Shown: one piece after another, positions 24,878-33,847 of the stretch
How the letters are laid out: every line of letters starts with the position of its first letter
Numbering within the stretch: position 1 is the first letter of the stretch
Assembly (NCBI GenBank): GCA_949292025.1
Contig: CASEYC010000083.1
Span: forward strand, 1-47,359
From: an uncultured Bacteroides sp.
GTDB taxonomy: Bacteria; Bacteroidota; Bacteroidia; Bacteroidales; Bacteroidaceae
DNA: 47,359 nucleotides
Reading direction: 5' to 3'
The notes under the pieces: generated by a model
The model's database searches: none
Told to the model about the DNA's origin: nothing
The model's input: only the letters and a program-made list of their open reading frames with translations
Program-made: the position numbers and the translations under genes

Positions 24878-24926
24878 CAAAGCGTAGAAGTTTAGAAAGT
24901 ACCCGTAAAAAGTAGTTGTAGTTGCT

Positions 24927-26321
24927 ATGAGTGAAACAAATTATGTTACGCTATGGAACCGTTGTCTCCAGATTATCAAGGACAATGTTCCTCCGCAGAC
25001 ATATAAGACATGGTTCCTCCCCATCGTACCCTTGAAATATGAGGACAAGACGCTGGTTCTGCAAGTGCCGAGCCAGTTCTTCTATGAGTTCTTGGAAGAG
25101 CAGTTCATCGACCTGCTCCGCCAATCCATACTGAAGGTATTCGGGGAAGGGAGCAAGCTGATGTACAACGTGATGGTGGTCAACAATCCGCCCACGACTG
25201 TACCTCTGCCCACGCATCCGGACCACACCACAACTACTGCGGCCAAGCCCCAAGTGAAAGAAGTCCCCCAGCAACCTTTGGTGACCCAACTAGATTCGCA
25301 CCTGAAAGGCGACTACAACTTCGAGACTTTCATAGAGGGGGAAAGCAACAAACTCTCGCGCAGCGTGGCCGAAGCCGTGGCACTCAATCCGGCCAAGACC
25401 ATCTTCAACCCGTTGTTCATTTATGGGGCATCGGGCGTGGGCAAGACGCATCTGGTGAACGCCATCGGCACCAAAATCAAAGAATTGTATCCGGACAAGC
25501 GGGTGCTCTACGTGTCCGCCCATTTGTTTCAGGTGCAATATACCGACTCTGTGCGCAACAATACGGTCAATGACTTCATCAACTTCTACCAGACCATTGA
25601 CGTGCTCATCATTGACGACATACAAGAATTTGCGGGGGTAACGAAGACGCAAAACACGTTCTTCCACATCTTCAACCACCTGCATCAGAACGGCAAACAG
25701 CTCATCCTCACCTCCGACCGCTCTCCCGTATTGCTGCAAGGCGTAGAGGAACGGCTCATCACACGCTTCAAATGGGGCATGGTGGCCGAATTGGAGAAGC
25801 CGACCGTCGAACTTCGCCGGGACATCCTGCGCAACAAGATTCGCCGGGACGGTCTTCAGTTCCCGCCGGAAGTTGTGGATTACATTGCCGAAAACGTGAG
25901 CGACAGCGTGCGCGACCTTGAGGGCATCATCATTTCCATCATGGCCCACTCGACTATCTACAACCGGGACATTGACTTGGAACTGGCCCAACGCATCGTG
26001 AAAAAAGTGACGCACAACGAAAACAAGCCCGTCACGATTGACGACATCATACGCGTCGTATGCACCCACTATGGCTTGGAGCCCAACACCATACACACCA
26101 AGTCGCGCAAACGCGATGTCGTGCAGGCTCGTCAAGTGGCCATGTATTTGGCCAAGACTTATACCGACCTTTCCACGGCCAAAATTGGAAACCTGATTGG
26201 AAACCGGGACCATGCCACTGTGCTCCATGCGTGCAAAACCATCAAGGCACTGAAAGACGTGGACAAGGCTTTCCAAACTGAAATGGACGAAATCCAAGCT
26301 GAACTTAAAAACAACGGGTAA
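24927..26321 (+). CDS. dnaA: Chromosomal replication initiator DnaA
   Basis: The 464-residue protein has all four DnaA domains. Domain I is at the N terminus ([22 protein letters not shown] motif). Domain II is a short Pro/Thr-rich linker (~95-120). Domain III is the AAA+ part with Walker [10 protein letters not shown], Walker [10 protein letters not shown], sensor LILTSDRSP and the arginine-finger region [11 protein letters not shown]. Domain IV carries the DnaA-box signature [15 protein letters not shown]. It binds origin boxes and melts oriC. It is monocistronic with its own promoter and converges on folB with 17 bases between stops. Confidence 0.98.
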   Translation: MSETNYVTLWNRCLQIIKDNVPPQTYKTWFLPIVPLKYEDKTLVLQVPSQFFYEFLEEQFIDLLRQSILKVFGEGSKLMYNVMVVNNPPTTVPLPTHPDHTTTTAAKPQVKEVPQQPLVTQLDSHLKGDYNFETFIEGESNKLSRSVAEAVALNPAKTIFNPLFIYGASGVGKTHLVNAIGTKIKELYPDKRVLYVSAHLFQVQYTDSVRNNTVNDFINFYQTIDVLIIDDIQEFAGVTKTQNTFFHIFNHLHQNGKQLILTSDRSPVLLQGVEERLITRFKWGMVAELEKPTVELRRDILRNKIRRDGLQFPPEVVDYIAENVSDSVRDLEGIIISIMAHSTIYNRDIDLELAQRIVKKVTHNENKPVTIDDIIRVVCTHYGLEPNTIHTKSRKRDVVQARQVAMYLAKTYTDLSTAKIGNLIGNRDHATVLHACKTIKALKDVDKAFQTEMDEIQAELKNNG

Positions 26322-26338
26322 GATTCGGGGAAAAGAGG

Positions 26339-26716
26339 TCAATCTTCATCCCTTTCGACCGACAACTCCACTCCTGCCCCCTCGATATCCGCCCCCATGG
26401 GAGGATTGCGTTTCATCAGCGACAATTCTATTCCGTCCAATGCCGGAAAGTCATGGAAGAGACGTTGGACAATGCGCCCGGCAATATGCTCCAACAGGCG
26501 CGAAGGGCGCGACATTTCATCCTTCACCGCTTCAAACACTTCTGCATAACTGAGGGTGTCGCCCACCTCGTCGGTCAGAATGGCACGCTTCAAATCCGTC
26601 CGCAGCCGAAGATTCACGATGAACTCGTTGCCTACAAGGGTTTCCTGCGCTCCCACGCCATGGTAAGCGTAGAAGCGCAGGTCCTTCAAGATAATATAAC
26701 TTTGCTTTATCCGCAT
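26339..26716 (-). CDS. folB: Dihydroneopterin aldolase FolB
   Basis: This 125-residue cytoplasmic enzyme starts at MRIKQSYIILKDLRFYAYHG. The FolB fold is clear from YAYHGVGAQETLVGNEFIVN (substrate-site Glu), TLSYAEVFEAVKDEM, LLEHIAGRIVQRLF and the C-terminal Lys region LMKRNPPMGADIEGAGVEL. It converts 7,8-dihydroneopterin to 6-hydroxymethyl-dihydropterin in folate synthesis. The ATG at 26716 overlaps the last ten bases of the ribonucleotide reductase gene in another frame, so translation is probably coupled. Folate-dependent thymidylate and dNTP supply make the pairing sensible. Confidence 0.92.
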   Translation of the reverse strand: MRIKQSYIILKDLRFYAYHGVGAQETLVGNEFIVNLRLRTDLKRAILTDEVGDTLSYAEVFEAVKDEMSRPSRLLEHIAGRIVQRLFHDFPALDGIELSLMKRNPPMGADIEGAGVELSVERDED

Positions 26717-29244
26717 CGGGATGCTCCACAAGTTTTACAAATCAGGCAGCCCTCTTGGTAAACCAAGGTCTCATTGCCGCAATTCGGGCACTTTTGGCCT
26801 TTCAGTTCGGTGCCGTCGGACACATATTTCTTCAAGGCACGCTCCACACCGTTCTTCCAGGTGTTGATGCTCTCGTTGTCCAACTGGAGCGAGCTGACCA
26901 GCTTGATGACCTGCTCGATGGGCATACGATAGCGCAGCACGCCGGAAATGAGCTTGGCATAGTTCCAATACTCCTTGTTGAACTTCTCGGACAGGCCCTC
27001 TATCGTCACCTTATAGCCGCGCTTGTTCTCGAACTGGAAGTCGTAGTGCTTGCGCCCGTCCTCATCGTAGTTCTTGATGATATGGCCCGTGGTGACGCTC
27101 TTGGGGAGGACAATGCCTTCCTCGTCATCCAACACACCGGTGAAGATTTCGTAAGGATGCCCGTTCAGCAAACCGACAAAGGCCACCCACTTCTCCTTGT
27201 TGTTCTGGAAACGCACCACATCAGCTTCCAGCACCTTCGGGCGGGTCTCCACAATCGTGGGCGGCTTGCACGGGGGCAGTTCATCCTTCTTGTCGCTCTT
27301 CGTGGAAAGGAGAACGCCCGAACGGGAGCCTTCGCGATAGACGGTGCACCCCTTGCATCCCGAACGCCAAGCCTCGACATAAAGACGGTTCACCAAATCC
27401 TCGTTCACGTCTTGCGGCAGGTTGATGGTGACACTGATGGAGTGGTCCACCCACTTCTGGATGCGCCCCTGCATCTTCACCTTCATCAGCCAATCCACAT
27501 CGTTGGAGGTTGCCTTATAATATGGAGATTGTTCCACCAAGGCGTCAATCTCCTCTTGAGTATATTTCTTGGCGGGATTCAAGCCTTGCGCCTCCATCCA
27601 AGTGACAAACTTGGGGTGGAAAACGATATATTCCTCAAAGGCATCGCCCGTCTCGTCCACGAAATCAATATGCACGTTCGTGTCGTTGGGGTTCACCTTG
27701 CGGCGACGCTTGTAGACAGGCAGGAAGACGGGTTCAATGCCCGAAGTAGTCTGCGTCATCAAGCTGGTGGTGCCAGTGGGGGCAATGGTGAGGCAAGCGA
27801 TGTTGCGCCGGCCATATTGTTTCATCTCTTCGTAGAGGGCGGGGTCTGCCTCGCGCAAACGGTTGATGAAAGGATTGTTCTTCTCGCGCTCCGTGTCATA
27901 GATTTCAAAAGCGCCGCGTTCTTTGGCCATTTGTACCGACGAGCGATAGGCTTCGAGGGCTATGGTGCGATGCACCTGTTCGGAGAACTCCGTGGCCTCT
28001 TCCGTGCCGTAGCGCAATCCCATGGCTGCCAGCATATCACCCTCGGCAGTGATGCCCACACCGGTGCGCCGTCCTTGGCCGCTCTTCTTGTAGATTTTCT
28101 GCCAAAGGGTACGCTCGGTGCGCTTCACTTCGTCATTTTCGGGGTCAGAATCTATCTTCTCCTGGATGCGCTCGATTTTCTCCAGCTCCAGGTCGATGAT
28201 GTCGTCCATGATGCGCTGTGCCAAAGCCACATGCTTCTTGAAGAGTTCAAAGTCGAAATAGGCATCCGGCTTGAACGGGTTCACCACGTAGGAGTAGAGG
28301 TTGATGGCCAACAGGCGGCATGAATCATACGGGCAGAGAGGGATTTCGCCGCAAGGATTGGTAGACACCGTGCGGAAGCCCAGGTCGGCGTAACAATCGG
28401 GCACGGACTCACGCAGGATGGTGTCCCAGAAGAGCACGCCCGGCTCGGCCGACTTCCACGCATTGTGGATAATCTTCTTCCACAACGCCGATGCGCTGAT
28501 TTCCTTCTGCACCAACGGGTTCTCGGCGTCAATGGGATATTGCTGCACGTAAGGTTTGTCCTCCGTGGCGGCTTGCATGAAGGCGTCGTCCAGCTTGACC
28601 GACACGTTGGCGCCCGTCACCTTTCCCTCCGTCATCTTGGCATCAATGAAAGCCTCGGCATCGGGGTGCTTGATGGACACGCTCAGCATCAGCGCACCGC
28701 GGCGTCCGTCTTGCGCCACCTCGCGGGTGGAATTGGAATAACGCTCCATGAAAGGCACCAATCCCGTAGAGGTCAAGGCAGAGTTCTTCACGGGCGAACC
28801 TTTCGGACGGATGTGCGACAAGTCATGCCCCACGCCTCCGCGGCGCTTCATCAGTTGCACCTGCTCCTCGTCCACCTTGAAGATGGCACCGTAGGAATCC
28901 GCTTGCCCGTCAATGCCTATCACGAAGCAATTGGAAAGGGAAGCCACCTGATAATTGTTGCCGATGCCAGTCATCGGGCTGCCTTGCGGCACAATGTAGC
29001 GGAAATGATCCAGCAAGCCGAACAGTTCCTCGGCCGACAAAGGATTCGGATACTTGGCCTCAATGCGCGCCACCTCGTTGGCAATGCGCCAGTGCATATC
29101 CTCCGGGGACTTCTCGTAGATGTTCCCGAAAGAGTCTTTGACCGCATATTTGTTGACCCAAACCCTTGCGGCAAGCTCGTCGCCCTGGAAGTATCGTAAA
29201 GATTCTTCAAAGGCTTCATCATAGGAATACGTTTTCTTTTCCAC
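26707..29244 (-). CDS. nrdJ: Adenosylcobalamin-dependent (class II) ribonucleoside-diphosphate reductase
   Basis: The 845-residue protein reduces ribonucleotides using B12 radical chemistry and therefore works with or without oxygen. Visible landmarks are ASLSNCFVIG (first active-site Cys), MKRRGGVGHDLSHIRP, STNPCGEIPLCPYDSCRL (active-site Cys and Glu), TIAPTGTTSLMTQTTSGIEP, and a C-terminal TSCPD-like region. It ends in a zinc-ribbon tail (CPNCGNETLVYQ, CLICKTCGASRCG). The start codon is GTG at 29244, preceded by AAAGGA. I see no cobalamin riboswitch in the 340-base upstream gap. FolB overlaps its 3' end. Confidence 0.94.
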   Translation of the reverse strand: MEKKTYSYDEAFEESLRYFQGDELAARVWVNKYAVKDSFGNIYEKSPEDMHWRIANEVARIEAKYPNPLSAEELFGLLDHFRYIVPQGSPMTGIGNNYQVASLSNCFVIGIDGQADSYGAIFKVDEEQVQLMKRRGGVGHDLSHIRPKGSPVKNSALTSTGLVPFMERYSNSTREVAQDGRRGALMLSVSIKHPDAEAFIDAKMTEGKVTGANVSVKLDDAFMQAATEDKPYVQQYPIDAENPLVQKEISASALWKKIIHNAWKSAEPGVLFWDTILRESVPDCYADLGFRTVSTNPCGEIPLCPYDSCRLLAINLYSYVVNPFKPDAYFDFELFKKHVALAQRIMDDIIDLELEKIERIQEKIDSDPENDEVKRTERTLWQKIYKKSGQGRRTGVGITAEGDMLAAMGLRYGTEEATEFSEQVHRTIALEAYRSSVQMAKERGAFEIYDTEREKNNPFINRLREADPALYEEMKQYGRRNIACLTIAPTGTTSLMTQTTSGIEPVFLPVYKRRRKVNPNDTNVHIDFVDETGDAFEEYIVFHPKFVTWMEAQGLNPAKKYTQEEIDALVEQSPYYKATSNDVDWLMKVKMQGRIQKWVDHSISVTINLPQDVNEDLVNRLYVEAWRSGCKGCTVYREGSRSGVLLSTKSDKKDELPPCKPPTIVETRPKVLEADVVRFQNNKEKWVAFVGLLNGHPYEIFTGVLDDEEGIVLPKSVTTGHIIKNYDEDGRKHYDFQFENKRGYKVTIEGLSEKFNKEYWNYAKLISGVLRYRMPIEQVIKLVSSLQLDNESINTWKNGVERALKKYVSDGTELKGQKCPNCGNETLVYQEGCLICKTCGASRCG

Positions 29245-29588
29245 GCTGTTTTGTTCCTTTGTGAGTTAGCAAATAAAGTTTTTTCTGTAGAAGATTCGTT
29301 TGTAGTACACGAATGCGTCTGCAAAGCTATGAATGTTTTCCAATATGGCAAAGAAAAACCGGATGTTTTTCCGCTGCTTTTGGAAAGTTTTCCGTTTTGC
29401 AAACATACATATCTAATTACCAGCTATTTGAAATTTTTAGAAAAGAGAAAAGTTTTCCAAAACAGGAAACCCGCACCATCCTATATATTATAGCGGACGG
29501 AAACAATCAGAAACGGTTGAAAACTTTTTCAGCCTAAAAAGAGACGCCGTATCGTTTCTTTTCCTATATTTGCCGAAAAAAGAAACAG
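29245..29588. other. Divergent control region between nrdJ and a nitroreductase gene
   Basis: This 344-base AT-rich gap holds no gene. It contains several TTTTCC/GGAAA words (about 29338, 29366, 29382-29394, 29451-29472), including a GGAAAGTTTTCC palindrome at 29384-29395. The rightward -7 box TATATTTG is at 29565-29572. No B12 box was recognised. Confidence 0.5.
29565..29572 (+). promoter_or_regulatory. -7 box of the nitroreductase gene
   Basis: TATATTTG matches TAnnTTTG and lies 16 bases before the ATG at 29589. Confidence 0.55.
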
Positions 29589-30323
29589 ATGGAAAGTTTA
29601 AAGCAAAGAAGAACCATCCGGAAATATCAAGCCAAGGATATTTCCGACGATTTGTTAAATGATTTGTTTGAATCTGCATTCCGTGCTTCCACCGTAGGGA
29701 ATATGCAGGCATACAGCGTGGTGGTAACCCGTGACGCAGAGCGGAAGGCCCGTCTGGCGCCTGCCCACTTCAACCAACCCATGGTGCAGGAAGCGCCCGT
29801 GGTGCTCACCTTCTGCATCGACCTGCACCGCTTCACCCGCTGGTGCGAACAGCGCGACGCACACCCCGGCTATGGCAACTTGGAGTGGTTCGTGACCGGC
29901 GCCATTGATGCCCTCCTTGTGGCGCAGACCTTCTGCGTGGCCGCCGAAGAGAAAGGCCTGGGCATCTGTTACTTGGGCACCACGACGTACAACCCCGACC
30001 AAATCATTGATGCCCTGGAGTTGCCCCAGCTCGTCTTCCCCATCGCCACCGTCACCGTGGGATGGCCCGCCGAGCATCCGGCACAGGTGGATCGCCTGCC
30101 GTTGGAAGCCATCGTACACCAAGAAACGTATCACGACTATACACAAGATGACATAGATCGCCTTTATGCCTACAAGGAATCCCTTCCGGAAAACCGGCAA
30201 TTCATTTTAGAGAACCACAAAGAGACTCTAGCACAAGTATTTACCGACGTGCGCTATACCAAGGAAGATGCCGAAGCCATGTCCAAGCTCATGCTCGAAA
30301 CCATGCGGAAGCAGGGATTTTGA
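29589..30323 (+). CDS. Nitroreductase-family (NfsA-like) flavin oxidoreductase
   Basis: The 244-residue cytoplasmic enzyme begins MESLKQRRTIRKYQAKDISD, the FMN-phosphate-binding RRTIRKY motif of the nitroreductase fold. Further family segments are FRASTVGNMQAYSVVVT, EEKGLGICYLGTTTYNP and FPIATVTVGWP. Such enzymes reduce quinones, flavins or nitro compounds with NAD(P)H; in gut anaerobes they can activate nitro drugs, but the natural substrate is unknown. The gene has its own promoter and converges on the methyltransferase gene with five bases between stops. Confidence 0.9.
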   Translation: MESLKQRRTIRKYQAKDISDDLLNDLFESAFRASTVGNMQAYSVVVTRDAERKARLAPAHFNQPMVQEAPVVLTFCIDLHRFTRWCEQRDAHPGYGNLEWFVTGAIDALLVAQTFCVAAEEKGLGICYLGTTTYNPDQIIDALELPQLVFPIATVTVGWPAEHPAQVDRLPLEAIVHQETYHDYTQDDIDRLYAYKESLPENRQFILENHKETLAQVFTDVRYTKEDAEAMSKLMLETMRKQGF

Positions 30324-30328
30324 GCGAG

Positions 30329-31723
30329 CTACGATTGCTTCCTGATCCTCCATTCCTGCGGATACAAGTTGTTGGCGCGGTTGCCTATGTTTTTCACGAA
30401 ACCAAGGGGCAAGCCGCGCCACGTCAGCAACACGCCCCCCCGGGGCGCGTCAGCAGGCAAACTGACCGCCTCCCTCCGCAGGTAGGCGATGGCTTGGTCA
30501 TAATCCACCTCCACGCGGGGAAAGGCATCCGGATGCAAATCCGTGCTCATGGCCAAGGCGTGCTGCGGCAACAGGTCGCGACCTTTCACCTCACCCACCG
30601 GGATGCCTGCCTGCAAGATGCGGAGCGAGGGGCGCAAGTGCTCAGCCAAGGATGCCACAGCTGCGGGCAGAGCTGTCAGAAACGCCCCTTTGACCTCCCA
30701 CACATACTCCTTTCCATCGTCCAGCCAAGACTTGGCCTTTGCTGCCGCCTCTTTCGGGAAGACGGATGCATCAGACTTGCCACGCCCTTTGCGGTGCGCC
30801 TTCCGCCCTGCCGGTTCTTGCGCTTCCTCCGCATCGGCGGGCTTGCGCAAGAGAGCAAGGAAGAAGCCTTCACCCCTTGTCCGATGAGGCAGGAAGCGAT
30901 AGACGGGGAAGTCCTCGCCGGGCAACAAGTTGCCGGCAATCCCCCACCCGTCCGGCACGTCCGGCACCGGATGAATCTCCATCTCCTGCTCGTCGCGCAG
31001 CCAGCGCACGTTTTCTTCGTCTTCCATTATATTATAGGTACACGTACTGTAAATCAATATCCCACCCGGCTTCAGGCAAGGCAGGATGTCCGCCAATATG
31101 CGCCGTTGGCGTCGCGCGCACAACGCCAAACTTTCCAAGCTCCATTCTTTCGCGGAAGCAGGGTCTTTGCGAAACATTCCCTCGCCCGAACAAGGAGCAT
31201 CCACCAGGATGACATCGAACAACGCCCCCAAAGGTGTGAAATCCGCCGGATCATTGTGGGTCACCACCACATCCGGGCTGCCCCACTTCGTCAAGTTCTC
31301 CGCCAGCACCTGCGCCCGGCTGCGCACCACCTCGTTGGCCACCAGCACACTGCCTTCGGGCAGGACGTCGCAAGCCAAGGTGGACTTTCCGCCCGGCGCA
31401 GCACAGAGGTCGAGCATCCGCACAGGCGCATCGCCCACGACATGACGCAACACCCACGCCACGAACATCGAAGACGCCTCTTGCACGTAATACCCTCCGG
31501 CATGGAGCAGAGGATCGAACGTGAACGAGGGCCTTTCCGCCAAATAACAGCCCGAAGCACACCACGGCACCGGCTCGCCGGGCAACGGCATATCGGGCAC
31601 CTTGCGGCGGTTCAGGCGGATGCTGACTACCGGCTCGCCCTGCAAGGCATCAAGGAAGGCGGGAGCATCGACCAAAAGGGCATGGCTCTGCGTGACAAAA
31701 TCTACGGGCAGGTTCATTGTCAT
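30329..31723 (-). CDS. RsmF-like rRNA (cytosine-C5) methyltransferase
   Basis: The protein has 464 residues from MTMNLPVDFVTQSHALLVDA (ATG 31723; ATG 31717 is also possible). Longer frames run back through the promoter. The NOL1/NOP2/Sun core shows SAM motif I MLDLCAAPGGKST, VILVDAPCSGEGMFRKDP (motif IV with catalytic Cys) and YSTCTYNIMEDEENV (motif VI with the second Cys). The C-terminal ~170 residues (ending GLPLGFVKNIGNRANNLYPQ) form the PUA-like RNA-binding part seen in RsmF/YebU relatives. It methylates cytosine in 16S rRNA or tRNA; the exact site cannot be assigned. Confidence 0.9.
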   Translation of the reverse strand: MTMNLPVDFVTQSHALLVDAPAFLDALQGEPVVSIRLNRRKVPDMPLPGEPVPWCASGCYLAERPSFTFDPLLHAGGYYVQEASSMFVAWVLRHVVGDAPVRMLDLCAAPGGKSTLACDVLPEGSVLVANEVVRSRAQVLAENLTKWGSPDVVVTHNDPADFTPLGALFDVILVDAPCSGEGMFRKDPASAKEWSLESLALCARRQRRILADILPCLKPGGILIYSTCTYNIMEDEENVRWLRDEQEMEIHPVPDVPDGWGIAGNLLPGEDFPVYRFLPHRTRGEGFFLALLRKPADAEEAQEPAGRKAHRKGRGKSDASVFPKEAAAKAKSWLDDGKEYVWEVKGAFLTALPAAVASLAEHLRPSLRILQAGIPVGEVKGRDLLPQHALAMSTDLHPDAFPRVEVDYDQAIAYLRREAVSLPADAPRGGVLLTWRGLPLGFVKNIGNRANNLYPQEWRIRKQS

Positions 31724-31746
31724 ATATCGGTTGGTTCTACGGGATG

Positions 31747-31754
31747 CAAAGTTA
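31747..31754 (-). promoter_or_regulatory. -7 box of the RsmF-like gene
   Basis: Reverse-strand TAACTTTG matches TAnnTTTG, 24 bases before the ATG at 31723, supporting that start. Confidence 0.6.
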
Positions 31755-31880
31755 CAGGAAGATTTCCACATATCCAACTCCGGGCGAACGCTAAACACGC
31801 GCGGTATTGCCTCGCTGGACGCCCTCCACGTAAAGAGCAAAAAGAAATAAGTAAAAATTCCCCATGTCGGGGATTTTATG

Positions 31881-31888
31881 TACCTTTG
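31881..31888 (+). promoter_or_regulatory. -7 box of lepA
   Basis: TACCTTTG matches TAnnTTTG, 35 bases before the lepA ATG. No clear TTTG is seen at -33. Confidence 0.6.
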
Positions 31889-31922
31889 CACACCTTTTTA
31901 TATATAAGTAACAACGACACAG

Positions 31923-33704
31923 ATGAAGAATATCCGCAACTTTTGCATTATCGCCCACATCGACCACGGCAAGTCCACCCTGGCAGACCGCCTGCTGGAA
32001 TATACCAACACCATACAGGTGACCGAAGGACAAATGCTGGACGACATGGACTTGGAGCGCGAACGTGGCATCACCATCAAGAGCCACGCCATACAGATGG
32101 AGTATGAACTGGACGGTGAGAAGTACATCCTCAACCTCATTGACACGCCGGGACACGTGGACTTCTCCTACGAAGTATCCCGCTCCATCGCCGCCTGCGA
32201 AGGCGCACTGCTCATCGTGGACGCCTCGCAAGGCGTGCAGGCGCAAACCATATCGAACCTGTATATGGCCATCGAACATGACCTTGAAATCATCCCGGTC
32301 ATCAACAAATGTGACATGGCCAGCGCCAACCCCGATGAAGTGGAGGACGAAATCATCGAACTCCTTGGCTGCAAACGCGAAGAAATCATCCGTGCCTCTG
32401 GCAAGACAGGAATGGGCGTACCCGAGATTCTTGAAGCTGTGGTCCGCCGCATCCCCCACCCCGTAGGCGACGAGGAAGCCCCGTTGCAGGCACTCATCTT
32501 CGACTCGGTGTTCAACTCTTTCCGTGGCATCATCGCCTACTTCAAGATTGAGAACGGCGTCATCCGCAAAGGGGACAAAGTGAAGTTCTTCAACACCGGC
32601 AAGGAGTATGAAGCTGACGAGGTAGGCGTACTCAAAATGGACTTGGTACCCCGCCAAGAGTTGCGCACAGGCGATGTGGGATACATCATATCTGGCATCA
32701 AGACATCGCGCGAGGTCAAGGTGGGCGACACCATCACCCACATCGCGCGACCATGCAAGGAAGCCATTGCCGGTTTCGAGGAAGTGAAGCCTATGGTTTT
32801 TGCCGGTGTCTATCCCATAGAAGCCGAGGATTTTGAGGATTTGCGCAGTTCGCTCGAGAAACTCCAACTGAACGACGCATCGCTGACTTTCCAACCGGAA
32901 TCGTCCTTGGCGCTTGGCTTCGGCTTCCGTTGCGGTTTCCTGGGATTGCTGCACATGGAAATCGTGCAGGAGCGACTGGATCGCGAGTTCGACATGAACG
33001 TCATCACCACCGTCCCCAACGTTTCCTACAAAGTTTATGACAAACAAGGCGGTTGCACCGAGGTGCACAATCCGGGCAGCATGCCGGACATCACCCTCAT
33101 CGACCACATCGAAGAGCCGTATATCCGTGCATCGGTCATCACGCAGACCACCTACATCGGTCCCATCATGACCCTTTGCCTGGGCAAGCGCGGAGAGCTG
33201 GTCAAACAAGAATACATCTCCGGCAACCGCGTGGAGATATACTACGACATGCCTCTCGGGGAAATCGTCATCGACTTCTACGACAAGCTGAAAAGCATTT
33301 CCAAGGGCTATGCCTCTTTCGACTACCACCCCAACGGCTTCCGTCCATCCAAACTGATCAAGCTGGACATCCTGCTGAACGGAGAACCGGTGGATGCACT
33401 CTCCACCCTGACACACGTGGACAATGCCTACGACCTGGGTCGCCGCATGTGCGAGAAGTTGAAAGAACTTATCCCCCGCCAGCAGTTCGAGATAGCCATA
33501 CAGGCTGCCATCGGCGCTAAAATCATCGCGCGAGAGACCATCAAGGCCGTCCGCAAGGACGTTACAGCCAAGTGTTATGGTGGTGACGTCAGCCGCAAGC
33601 GCAAGCTCTTGGAAAAGCAGAAACGCGGAAAGAAACGCATGAAGCAGATAGGCACGGTCGAAGTGCCGCAGAAGGCCTTCTTAGCTGTCCTCAAGCTGGA
33701 TTAA
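31923..33704 (+). CDS. lepA: Elongation factor 4 (LepA), ribosome back-translocase GTPase
   Basis: The 593-residue GTPase has full G motifs: G1 [11 protein letters not shown]2 RGITIKS, G3 DTPGHVDF and G4 NKCD. EF-G-like domains II, III and V follow, plus the LepA-specific C-terminal domain ([20 protein letters not shown], then [20 protein letters not shown]). The length fits the family. LepA binds the ribosome and helps translation and assembly under stress. It is followed by an EF-G paralogue, but the ~140-base gap and fresh upstream elements suggest separate transcription. Confidence 0.97.
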   Translation: MKNIRNFCIIAHIDHGKSTLADRLLEYTNTIQVTEGQMLDDMDLERERGITIKSHAIQMEYELDGEKYILNLIDTPGHVDFSYEVSRSIAACEGALLIVDASQGVQAQTISNLYMAIEHDLEIIPVINKCDMASANPDEVEDEIIELLGCKREEIIRASGKTGMGVPEILEAVVRRIPHPVGDEEAPLQALIFDSVFNSFRGIIAYFKIENGVIRKGDKVKFFNTGKEYEADEVGVLKMDLVPRQELRTGDVGYIISGIKTSREVKVGDTITHIARPCKEAIAGFEEVKPMVFAGVYPIEAEDFEDLRSSLEKLQLNDASLTFQPESSLALGFGFRCGFLGLLHMEIVQERLDREFDMNVITTVPNVSYKVYDKQGGCTEVHNPGSMPDITLIDHIEEPYIRASVITQTTYIGPIMTLCLGKRGELVKQEYISGNRVEIYYDMPLGEIVIDFYDKLKSISKGYASFDYHPNGFRPSKLIKLDILLNGEPVDALSTLTHVDNAYDLGRRMCEKLKELIPRQQFEIAIQAAIGAKIIARETIKAVRKDVTAKCYGGDVSRKRKLLEKQKRGKKRMKQIGTVEVPQKAFLAVLKLD

Positions 33705-33711
33705 AAGGAAT

Positions 33712-33847
33712 ATGTTGCACAACATAGTTTAGTAACATCCTGCACATACTTGCACATCTGCCGGATAATTTCTAATTTGCGCCCCGCTAAAGTTAAGGAC
33801 GTGCGCAGGCATGTCAAGTATTCACACATTATATTATATATAATATC
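33712..33847 (+). promoter_or_regulatory. Upstream region of the EF-G2 gene with a palindrome
   Basis: ATGTTG (33712-33717) and CAACAT (33720-33725) form a dyad with a 2-bp centre, a typical dimer-binding site. CTAATTTG (33772-33779) is a near-match to the -7 box, and an AT-rich stretch (33829-33845) precedes the ATG. In B. thetaiotaomicron the homologous gene is induced by a carbon-starvation regulator. Whether this dyad is that site is inference. Confidence 0.35.

Larger units (their letters stand above)
24571..24926. other. Gap between mlaD and dnaA
   Basis: This 356-base gap holds a clear terminator (24751-24777) and the dnaA promoter (24846-24877). I find no gene, and no cluster of TTATCCACA-like DnaA boxes or AT-rich unwinding repeats that would mark oriC beside dnaA. 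Confidence 0.6.

Noticed and set aside
24571-24926. oriC next to dnaA
   Set aside because: No cluster of DnaA boxes or AT-rich repeat modules was found; only a terminator and a promoter are visible.
29245-29588. Cobalamin riboswitch ahead of the B12-dependent reductase
   Set aside because: Expected conserved B12-box words were not found on the minus strand of the gap.
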